Positions 9,305 to 16,304 of a stretch of DNA of 64,000 nucleotides are shown here, one piece after another. Numbering within the stretch: position 1 is the first letter of the stretch; every line of letters starts with the position of its first letter. A program made the translations under genes and the position numbers. The notes below the pieces were generated by a model. That model worked only from the letters and a program-made list of their open reading frames with translations. It searched no databases and was not told the DNA's origin. Source of the stretch: Mycolicibacterium confluentis (GTDB lineage Bacteria; Actinomycetota; Actinomycetes; Mycobacteriales; Mycobacteriaceae); the NCBI RefSeq assembly GCF_010729895.1, contig NZ_AP022612.1:1736001-1800000 (forward strand). The letters are read 5' to 3'.

Positions 9305-10960
9305 ATGACCATCACGCCGATCGAACCGCCGCGCCTGGCCAACGCCGCCGAACGACGCACCTGGCAGGCGCTCGTCGACCAGCTTGAGCCCAACGACCTC
9401 GTCGTTCCCTCGAAGCGCGTGACCGACCACCTCAAGGATCACGAGGTCGACTTCGTCGTCGGGATCGAGGGTGCCGGCATCATCTGCCTGGAGGTCAAGG
9501 GTGGGGAGGTGTGGCACGACGGGGACGGCTGGCGGCAGATGCGCGGCGGGCGCCAGCACACCATTGAGCCGGTCCGCCAGGCCCGGGAAGCCTGCTACGC
9601 GCTGAGGGATTTCGTCGAGAAGGACCCGCGCTGGACGCAGGGCCGGCTGCGCTGGGATCACGTCGTCGTGCTGCCCAACACCGAGCTGCCCGACGACTTC
9701 GGCCTGCCCGAGTGCCCCCGCTGGAAGATCATCGACCGCAACGATCTGCCGACACTGGTCGACAAGCTGCGTGAGCTCATCGTCAAGCAGGAACTCGACC
9801 GGCCACTGCTGACCCGTGACGGCATCGACCAGCTCGGGACAGCGCTGAGCGGCCGGGGCCTGCCGCAACGCGACGTCGTCGCGCGCGCCCTGGCCAACGA
9901 GGATGCCGCCGATGCGCTCACCGAACATCAGGCCGTCATCCTCAACGCGGCGCGACTGCTCACCCGGATCGAAGTGCGCGGCGGCGCGGGCAGCGGCAAG
10001 ACCTTCCTCGCGATGGAGCAGGCCCGCCGGCTGGCGCAGCGTGGCGAGCGCGTCGCGCTGGTCTGCTACTCGCACGGGCTGGCGTCCTACCTGGAACGCA
10101 TCACCGCGACCTGGCCCCGCCGCCAACAGCCCGCCTACGTCGGAGAGTTCCACGCGCTCGGCGTGCAGTGGGGCGCACCGGAAGGCCCTGATGAGGCGCT
10201 GCGCAACGAGCAGACCGTCCAGTTCTGGGAGCATGATCTGCCCAGCCAGATGGCCGATCTGGCAGCGCAACTCGAGCCCGGACAGCGCTTCGACTCCGTC
10301 GTCGTCGATGAGGCTCAGGACTTCGCCGACGCGTGGTGGGATCCGCTGCTCGGCGCGCTGCGGGATCCCCTCGAGGGTGGGTTGTACGTGTTCAGCGATG
10401 AGGGGCAGCGGGTGTTCAACCGGCACGGCTCACCGCCGGTGCCGCTGGTGCCGCTGATCCTTGACCACAACCTGCGCAACACCCGCCAGATCGCCAACGC
10501 GTTCCAACCGCTCGTCGATCACCCGATGCGTTTCCTGGGTGGCGAGGGGCCCGCGGTGACGTTCGTCGAGTGCAGCCGGGACGCAGCGCTGGGTGTCGGC
10601 GACGATCAGGTGGAGTTGTTGTTCGACGAGGGTTGGCGGCCCGAGGACATCGCGCTGCTGACCACCGGCAGCCGCCACCCCGAACAGGCCGAACGCCAAC
10701 GTGACGGCAACAAGGCCTACTGGGACACCTTCTGGGACACCGACCAGGTGTTCTACGGTCACGTGCTGGGATTCAAAGGGCTCGAACGGCGCTGCGTGGT
10801 GCTGGTGGTCAACGAGCAGAACCGATTCGACCGCTCCCGGGAACGGCTCTACGTCGGATTGTCCCGTGCCCGTGACCAACTCGTGGTCTGCGGCGATCCC
10901 GAGTTCATCCGTGAAGTCGGGGGAGCGGACCTGGCCCGCCGCCTCGGCATCGGGAGCTGA
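9305..10960 (+). CDS. NERD-domain nuclease fused to an SF1 (UvrD-like) DNA helicase
   Basis: 551 aa. The N-terminal NERD domain (about residues 10-160) retains a PD-(D/E)xK-type active site: EVDFVV (D49) and CLEVKGG (E63, K65). The C-terminal part is an SF1 helicase with Walker A GGAGSGKT (226-233), DEAQ box VVVDEAQDF (335-338), motif IV-like LDHNLRNTRQIANAF, motif V HVLGFKGLERR and motif VI YVGLSRARDQL, so nuclease and ATPase both look intact. The start ATG follows GGGGGAG. The longer frame upstream crosses the promoter and the antisense PASTA gene and is rejected. The stop TGA is immediately followed by the ATG of the next gene (TGAATG), so the two genes form a tight pair. A role in phage or plasmid defence, or in DNA repair, is inferred from architecture. 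Confidence 0.9.
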   Translation: MTITPIEPPRLANAAERRTWQALVDQLEPNDLVVPSKRVTDHLKDHEVDFVVGIEGAGIICLEVKGGEVWHDGDGWRQMRGGRQHTIEPVRQAREACYALRDFVEKDPRWTQGRLRWDHVVVLPNTELPDDFGLPECPRWKIIDRNDLPTLVDKLRELIVKQELDRPLLTRDGIDQLGTALSGRGLPQRDVVARALANEDAADALTEHQAVILNAARLLTRIEVRGGAGSGKTFLAMEQARRLAQRGERVALVCYSHGLASYLERITATWPRRQQPAYVGEFHALGVQWGAPEGPDEALRNEQTVQFWEHDLPSQMADLAAQLEPGQRFDSVVVDEAQDFADAWWDPLLGALRDPLEGGLYVFSDEGQRVFNRHGSPPVPLVPLILDHNLRNTRQIANAFQPLVDHPMRFLGGEGPAVTFVECSRDAALGVGDDQVELLFDEGWRPEDIALLTTGSRHPEQAERQRDGNKAYWDTFWDTDQVFYGHVLGFKGLERRCVVLVVNEQNRFDRSRERLYVGLSRARDQLVVCGDPEFIREVGGADLARRLGIGS

Positions 10961-12007
10961 ATGGTGGCCGCGGACGACGGAGGCACGCGCCCCCAGAGGC
11001 AGGCCGATCTGATCTTGGTCACCTGCGTGAAGTCGAAGTTGTCGCGCCCCTCACCGGCCAAGGATCTCTACACGTCATCGCTGTTCAAGAAGCAGCGCGC
11101 CTACGCTGAGCATTGCGGCATGCCGTGGTTCATCCTGTCCGCTGAGCACGGTCTGGTGGATCCTGACGAATGGCTGGCGCCCTACGAGCGCTACCTGCCA
11201 GACATGACGGTGGAGTACCGGGTTGCGTGGGGAGCGTGGGTGGCCGCCCGGCTAGAATTGCTCGCTGGTCCGTTGCGAGGTAAAGCGGTCGAGGTGCACG
11301 CCAGTTCCACGTACCTCAAAGCCGTTCGTCCGCACCTCGAAGACCTCGGCGCACTGGTACTCGATCCACTCCGTGGGCTGCCTATGGGACACCGTCTAGC
11401 GTGGTATCCGACGACGGCCCCCGCGGCCGCGACCGTAGCTGACCCGCACGAGGTCGCAGTGGAGTTCGTGACCGCCCTGCGCGATAGCGACCGTTCGGTG
11501 TCGCCGGCGGAGTTCCTCGCCCGCGGACGAAACGCCGCCGACGAGGCGGGCCTGTACAGCTGGTGGGTGGATGTCGTTGGTGCCGAGCAACTCAGCCGTG
11601 GCCTGGGATTTTCGATCGCGCCGGGGCTGATCTATGCCGGGTTGGCAGGTGCCACCCGCTGGCCCAGCGGCGGGCGGTCGAACAACACGCTATGGCTGCG
11701 CATTACAACCATGCACCTCGGCGGCAACCACGAGTTCTCGACGTTCCGCCGCACTCTCGGCTCGATTCTGGTCAGTGCCACTGGCGTCCGCACCATCGAC
11801 GAGAGCGTGCTGACGGAGTGGATGCACCATCACCTACGCGTGGTAATCGTTCCCTTTCAAGACCGTGACACGTTGGGGCGACTGGAGAAGGATGTACTCG
11901 CCACCCTCGACCCACCGCTGAATCTCCAAGGCGTGGCAGGTACACCGCTGAGGCGCCGGATCAAGGAGCTCCGTCGTGCCGTGACCACGGCGGACGGCTC
12001 GGCCTAG
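10961..12007 (+). CDS. DUF6884-like protein with a C-terminal GIY-YIG-nuclease-like domain
   Basis: 348 aa. Residues 15-85 carry a DUF6884-like block: LVTCVKSKL, AKDLYTSSLFKKQRAYAE, WFILSAEHGLVDPDEWLAPYERYL. Residues 195-340 resemble a divergent GIY-YIG nuclease: GLYSWW (197-202) and GLIYAGLAG (222-230) supply the two strands, then a conserved arginine (RITTMHLGG), a glutamate (RLEKDVLATLDPPLNLQ) and the C-terminal PLRRRIKELRR often seen in this group. It begins directly after the NERD-helicase stop with no gap, implying translational coupling and a shared pathway. Its stop shares the tetramer CTAG with the stop of the convergent secreted-protein gene. Function is unknown; a nuclease or nucleotide-modifying partner of the helicase is the simplest guess. 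Confidence 0.75.
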   Translation: MVAADDGGTRPQRQADLILVTCVKSKLSRPSPAKDLYTSSLFKKQRAYAEHCGMPWFILSAEHGLVDPDEWLAPYERYLPDMTVEYRVAWGAWVAARLELLAGPLRGKAVEVHASSTYLKAVRPHLEDLGALVLDPLRGLPMGHRLAWYPTTAPAAATVADPHEVAVEFVTALRDSDRSVSPAEFLARGRNAADEAGLYSWWVDVVGAEQLSRGLGFSIAPGLIYAGLAGATRWPSGGRSNNTLWLRITTMHLGGNHEFSTFRRTLGSILVSATGVRTIDESVLTEWMHHHLRVVIVPFQDRDTLGRLEKDVLATLDPPLNLQGVAGTPLRRRIKELRRAVTTADGSA

Positions 12008-14556
12008 TCCAGCTGGATGATCGTCACCGTCCCGCCGGCCGGGTTCGTCACTGCCAGTTGTCCATACGACAGGGACGTCACGTGACCGGGCCCGGTGTGG
12101 ATGGTTTCCAGGACTTCCATGCCGTAGTAGTACCCCTGGATCTCGATGATGCTCATGGTGCCGGTCAGATCATCAACGACGAAGGCGCGGCTGCCGTCCT
12201 CGTTGATCGCCAAGCTGCTCACGGACCCGCTCAGTTCGACCTCGCTGGCGTACTCGAGCCCCCCGTAATAGTTGGTGTCGTACTTGATCAGCCGGGTGAC
12301 GCTGTTCTCGGTGACCGTCACGTAGATCGAATCCCCGTGGGTGGCAAGCTTTCCGACTACACCATCACCGAAGTCGACGGTATCGACAACCTCCACACTG
12401 AAGTTCGACTGCGCTGCGTCGCTGCTCGCCGCTCGACCGCCAAGGTTGAAACTGACCATCAGACGTGACATGGCGTGCTTACTCGTCGTGACCACATTGC
12501 CGTTGTTCCCGATGATCTTGACCTCACCGAAGGTCATATCTTCGTCGCCAAAGAGTTCCATGCCACCGACCACCAGCGGCGTCTGCCCGGCGCCGTACAC
12601 GCCCAGTTGGCTGCCGGATGATACGACCAATTGCCCGCTGACAGTCGAGCTGCCATTGACGACCACCATGCTGGTCGGTACCTGGCTCAGCACGATGTCG
12701 GTGGTGTTGATGACTAGGCCTGCACCGCTGATCGTCCCGACGTCGATCGTGAGGTTCGGGTTGACCACCACCACCTCGTTGGACCCTTGGATCGGCTGGT
12801 GCACAACGGTGCCGGGTGCCAGCTCGATCGTCTCAACGGTCAACGTGGTCGGGTTCGGGATGTAGAGGTTGTTGTTCCAGTTCACCACGATCTGACCGCT
12901 CGTGTCGATCACGGTGATGGGTGTGATCGTGATCGGGATGACGGTCGGAGGCAGATGAATCACGGTCGTGTCGACGACAATCCACGACTGCGCGGGGATC
13001 GTCACTTCCACCGACTCCGTAGTGGTGTTCTGGCCGTCATGGGCGGTGAGGGTGAACTCCACCGTCCTCTCCTCCTGTGAGGTGCCTGCCGGCGTCAAGG
13101 TCCACTCCCAGGTGTCGGCGCCGGTTTGGGCCACGGTGACGACACCCTGACCCACGGGGGGTTGGGTGACACTGACGACCACTGGGCCGTCGCCGTCATC
13201 GGTGACGCGGATGGTGCCGACCACGACGCCACTGTTGGAGGTTACGGTCGAGATCCGCTCGATCACAGGTGCTTCGTTGACGGGAGTGGCATCCAGGCTG
13301 ACGGTCGCGACGGTCGCGTGTCCGCCGAAGGGTTTGAAGAATCCCAACAGCCCGTGCAGGTGGAATCCCCTGTCGATCACCGCGACTCGGAACGTGTCTG
13401 GTCCGCCCAGGGTTCCGTCGGCTTGGACGGTTGCGGTGTAGGTGAAGGTGCCGTCGGGGTGCAGTTCGACGGTTCCGTTGGCGGGTTGGGTGATCACCCG
13501 GTATTCGAGTCGGTCGCCGTCCTTGTCTTGCCCGACGACCTGCCCGGTGACGACACCGGTCGCCGACGGCTCCTCCAGCGTGACCGTGACGGTGGGTGTG
13601 GAGTTGAAGAAGAAACTGTTGACTCGGCGCAACGCCACCCAGGCGAGTTCGACCAGTTTGGTCACCGGCGAGACCGGTGCCCCCGGCGCGGCGCTGGGGG
13701 CCAGGCCAACCAACGCCAGCAGGCCGCCGACGATGCGAGCCGGCACCGCGATGAGCGCACCGATCGGCGACAGCGAGGGGCGGCTTGTCACGGTGATCGG
13801 ATCGGGGGCGACCGGAATCTGGGCCGCTGTCAGCGGTTCCGCCGAAAGGACGGTCGGTGCGACGGTGTTCACCGTCAGGGTTGAGAACCGCTCGGCCAGC
13901 GTCCGAGTCGTGATGCCTGGATCGGTTCGTGTCACTCGGATGAGCTCGGCGCCTTGTGCCGTCAGGCTCGGCGACGTGACGATCGATCGGACAGCAGAGT
14001 CATCGATCTCAATCACTCTGCCAGGTGCAGAATCCGGACCGGAAGTGTCGATGAGCGCATCCGCGGGCCTAGAGGTGGGAACCTCGAGTTCGGGATCGGG
14101 CGTCGAGACCTCGGGCGACGGGGGATTCGCGCCACCGGCGTCACCGACCGGAGTCGTTGTGTCCGAGCGGGTGTCAGCGGCAGCCTGAGTGGGTTGCGCA
14201 TCGACGGACACGGTCGCGCCGGTGCGCGCCTGGCGGAGGTCGTCCCGAAGTTTGAGTCTCCGCGGTGACAGTTCCCGAGGTGAAGGTCGTGTCGACTCGG
14301 TCGACTCCGCGGTGTCGGCATCGCGAGTGCGGATGCGGCTCTTGACGCGTCGCGTGGGTTCGTCGGCCTGCGTCGCGCGTGTCGGAGTTGATGATTCGGT
14401 GTCCGATGGCCGTGAGGATGCCGTCGGACCCGGCGATCCGGTATCGGTGGAGTCAGCGTCGGCGTGCGCCACGCCCTGTCCGCTTGACACCGCGATGCCC
14501 AGTCCGACAGCCAGCGTCAGACCGCCCAACCGCGATGCGTTCTTTGCACCTTCCAT
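12004..14556 (-). CDS. Large secreted protein with cadherin/VCBS-like repeats and a propeller-like C-terminus
   Basis: 850 aa from ATG 14556 (GGAG ribosome site). It has a Sec signal peptide (residues 1-33, ending GQGVAHADADS), then a Ser/Thr/Arg-rich low-complexity stretch to about residue 270. A mycobacterial linker (RRVNSFFFNSTPTV) leads into tandem Ig-like modules; QPANGTVELHPDGTFTYTA is typical of VCBS/cadherin-like domains, with a second module around VNEAPVIERISTV. A Thr/Val/Ile-rich beta region follows. The last ~150 residues contain repeated short units (KLATHGDSIYVT, SSLAINEDGSRAFVVDD) like a beta-propeller. Function is unknown, probably cell-envelope associated. Longer N-terminal starts at 14676 are disfavoured because they would bury the signal peptide. 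Confidence 0.85.
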   Translation of the reverse strand: MEGAKNASRLGGLTLAVGLGIAVSSGQGVAHADADSTDTGSPGPTASSRPSDTESSTPTRATQADEPTRRVKSRIRTRDADTAESTESTRPSPRELSPRRLKLRDDLRQARTGATVSVDAQPTQAAADTRSDTTTPVGDAGGANPPSPEVSTPDPELEVPTSRPADALIDTSGPDSAPGRVIEIDDSAVRSIVTSPSLTAQGAELIRVTRTDPGITTRTLAERFSTLTVNTVAPTVLSAEPLTAAQIPVAPDPITVTSRPSLSPIGALIAVPARIVGGLLALVGLAPSAAPGAPVSPVTKLVELAWVALRRVNSFFFNSTPTVTVTLEEPSATGVVTGQVVGQDKDGDRLEYRVITQPANGTVELHPDGTFTYTATVQADGTLGGPDTFRVAVIDRGFHLHGLLGFFKPFGGHATVATVSLDATPVNEAPVIERISTVTSNSGVVVGTIRVTDDGDGPVVVSVTQPPVGQGVVTVAQTGADTWEWTLTPAGTSQEERTVEFTLTAHDGQNTTTESVEVTIPAQSWIVVDTTVIHLPPTVIPITITPITVIDTSGQIVVNWNNNLYIPNPTTLTVETIELAPGTVVHQPIQGSNEVVVVNPNLTIDVGTISGAGLVINTTDIVLSQVPTSMVVVNGSSTVSGQLVVSSGSQLGVYGAGQTPLVVGGMELFGDEDMTFGEVKIIGNNGNVVTTSKHAMSRLMVSFNLGGRAASSDAAQSNFSVEVVDTVDFGDGVVGKLATHGDSIYVTVTENSVTRLIKYDTNYYGGLEYASEVELSGSVSSLAINEDGSRAFVVDDLTGTMSIIEIQGYYYGMEVLETIHTGPGHVTSLSYGQLAVTNPAGGTVTIIQLD

Positions 14557-15083
14557 GAGCACATCTCCAGGTGGAGTAGGGGGACACTCCTGCGTCCGAA
14601 GGTCGACCCGGCCTTCGATCTGGAATATGTCAGATTCGTCAATATCTGACATGAGTTTGCTGGAACTGGTCCGCAAGTATGCCTGGGGAGTTACTGTGAA
14701 TCGTCTGTGCGAGGTGAACCAATAGTTTGGGTATCTAATTCTCGACGACGGAGGTGCACGTCAGGACGGTCGATGGTCGACGACTCTATGCATCCTGGGG
14801 CGGATTCGCCGCCGATGGGGTGGCGTGAAGTCACGGCCGGGAGGCCGTTGGAGCGTCGGCGGACACCCGGCGCGGCGTTAGCCCGATAAGGGGGGATCGA
14901 GGCAGGCGGCACCGCGCACGAGGCCTTGACCTGTTCCCTCGTGTGGTGGGTCGGCCCCGGTTCGCACGGACTGCCCCGCGATGGCCGTATCGGAGTTGTC
15001 TGGTCCCAAAACCTTTGTGGGCACAGGAATTGTGTCGGACCCTGACCATAAAATGGTGTTGTTCAATCACACCGGGGGGTTGC
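14557..15083. other. Intergenic stretch of about 530 bases without a convincing gene
   Basis: Upstream region of the secreted-protein gene (minus) and of the small plus-strand gene. Short frames exist on both strands, but none has a convincing start, ribosome site or protein-like composition. The stretch contains the dyad at 14627-14652, and base composition is locally less GC-rich around 14690-14760. Nothing else was recognised. Confidence 0.5.
14627..14652. promoter_or_regulatory. Perfect 9-bp inverted repeat, candidate operator
   Basis: ATGTCAGAT and ATCTGACAT are perfect reverse complements separated by eight bases. The dyad lies about 70 bases upstream of the secreted-protein start. The geometry suits a dimeric repressor or activator site; without a poly-U tract it is unlikely to be a terminator. 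Confidence 0.4.
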
Positions 15084-15443
15084 TTGTCAGCATCACTGAT
15101 CCAATGGCCGGTCTGCGGTAGGTGCCACGAGGTGGCCCACTTCCCGTGGATGGGCGGTCCGCATGACTGCGACGGAGCCGAGGACACCGCGAGGTGCGCG
15201 GTCACCTTTGTCGAGCCGGAGCCGGAGGGACGCTTCATCAGCGACGTGCTGATGGAGATCACCATTGGCGGCTGGGAGCTTGCACACCTGGAACGTTTCA
15301 TGGAGCGGGTTCGTGACGACGATGAGGTGAACAGCATCGAGGTCCTCGTGCGTACCGGCGGAACCTTGGAATTCTTCGGTGGCCTGTGCATGTACAGCGC
15401 CGAGATCGGCCGCTACAGCTCCGGCTGGGACGACGAAGACTGA
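15084..15443 (+). CDS. Hypothetical protein of about 119 aa
   Basis: No family was recognised. The frame is acidic and protein-like: CGRCHEVAHFPWMGGPHDC near the N-terminus holds four cysteines and histidines that could bind a metal. ITIGGWELAHLERFMERV and EVLVRTGGTLEFFGGLCMYSAEIGRY form the body, and the end is acidic (GWDDED). The TTG at 15084 follows a GGGGGG run and removes an implausible Arg/Cys-rich N-terminus. An internal ATG at 15150 (MGGPHDC) is also possible. It precedes the DUF1345 gene by 34 bases on the same strand. Confidence 0.55.
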   Translation: MSASLIQWPVCGRCHEVAHFPWMGGPHDCDGAEDTARCAVTFVEPEPEGRFISDVLMEITIGGWELAHLERFMERVRDDDEVNSIEVLVRTGGTLEFFGGLCMYSAEIGRYSSGWDDED

Positions 15444-15477
15444 GCCGTGAGACGGCCACCCCTGCTTGACTGGGGTG

Positions 15478-16134
15478 ATGGCAGAGCGGAACAGGCTGCG
15501 TATGCCGTTCACGGAACACCCCGGACGGCGGCTGCTGGTGGCCGCAGCGCTCGGGATTGCCGCCACCGCCGGTGCTGCGGCGCGGGCGTGGCACTGGTCC
15601 GTGATCCTGCTGGGCTGGGATGTTCTCGCGGTGACGTACATGGTGTTGACCTGGGGCTCGCTCTGGAGGATGACCCCAGAGGAGACCGCCGAGCACGCGG
15701 GTGGTGAGGAACCGCCCGTCGACCTGGTGTTCGCACTTGTCGCGACCGGAGCGGTGGCCAGCCTCGCCGGTGTCGGTCTGCTGCTGGCGAATTCCGGGCA
15801 CGGGCACGCCAGGACCGCAGCGGAATGGGTGGCAGTGGCCAGCGTGGTGATCTCCTGGTTCGCCGTCCACACGCTGTATGCACTCACCTACGCCAAGATG
15901 TATTTCAACGGCGAGCCGGGCGGCATCGACTTCAACAGCGACACCAAACCCGACCGGCCGCAGTACAGCGACTTCGCTTACGTCGCTTACGCGGTGGGCA
16001 TGAGCTTCGCCATCTCCGACACCGACCTGACCACCGCCGCGATGCGTAAGGCCGCGTTGACGCACGCCCTGCTGTCATACCTGTTCGGCGCGGTGATCAT
16101 CGGCTCGGTGGTCAACTTGATCGTCTCGGGCTGA
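15478..16134 (+). CDS. DUF1345 family integral membrane protein
   Basis: 218 aa with about five or six hydrophobic segments: [79 protein letters not shown], and a C-terminal [20 protein letters not shown]. The conserved polar part, [16 protein letters not shown] followed by [22 protein letters not shown], is the DUF1345 signature. Function of the family is unknown. ATG 15478 is preferred to the TTG four codons earlier. A degenerate copy of the REP-like repeat lies 20 bases past the stop. Confidence 0.85.
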   Translation: MAERNRLRMPFTEHPGRRLLVAAALGIAATAGAAARAWHWSVILLGWDVLAVTYMVLTWGSLWRMTPEETAEHAGGEEPPVDLVFALVATGAVASLAGVGLLLANSGHGHARTAAEWVAVASVVISWFAVHTLYALTYAKMYFNGEPGGIDFNSDTKPDRPQYSDFAYVAYAVGMSFAISDTDLTTAAMRKAALTHALLSYLFGAVIIGSVVNLIVSG

Positions 16135-16152
16135 AGCCAGGTGGCCCCGACC

Positions 16153-16176
16153 AAAGTCGCTCGAAGGCGGGCAAAT
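16153..16176 (-). repeat. Single arm of the REP-like repeat (degenerate)
   Basis: Read on the minus strand: TTGCCCG-CCTTC-GAGCGACTTT, matching the core ATGCCCG-N-CTA-N-GAGCGACT seen at 20.9, 42.4 and 46.7 kb. No partner arm is visible nearby. It lies between the DUF1345 stop and the PBP stop (convergent genes). Confidence 0.5.
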
Positions 16177-16304
16177 AGAACACCCCTCAGGCCGCCGGTC
16201 GCGCCGAGAAGAGTCTGCCGAACACAAAGTCCCAGGTGGGCTGTTCACGAGCCTCTTCTGAGCGCAGGAGAACTCGGGCGCAGGAGAACTTAGGCGCAGG
16301 AGAA

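Noticed and set aside
13126..13884. 252-codon plus-strand frame inside the secreted-protein gene
   Set aside because: Low-complexity shadow rich in Asp/Gly/Arg with no independent start or ribosome site. The opposite strand encodes the recognisable Ig-like repeats.
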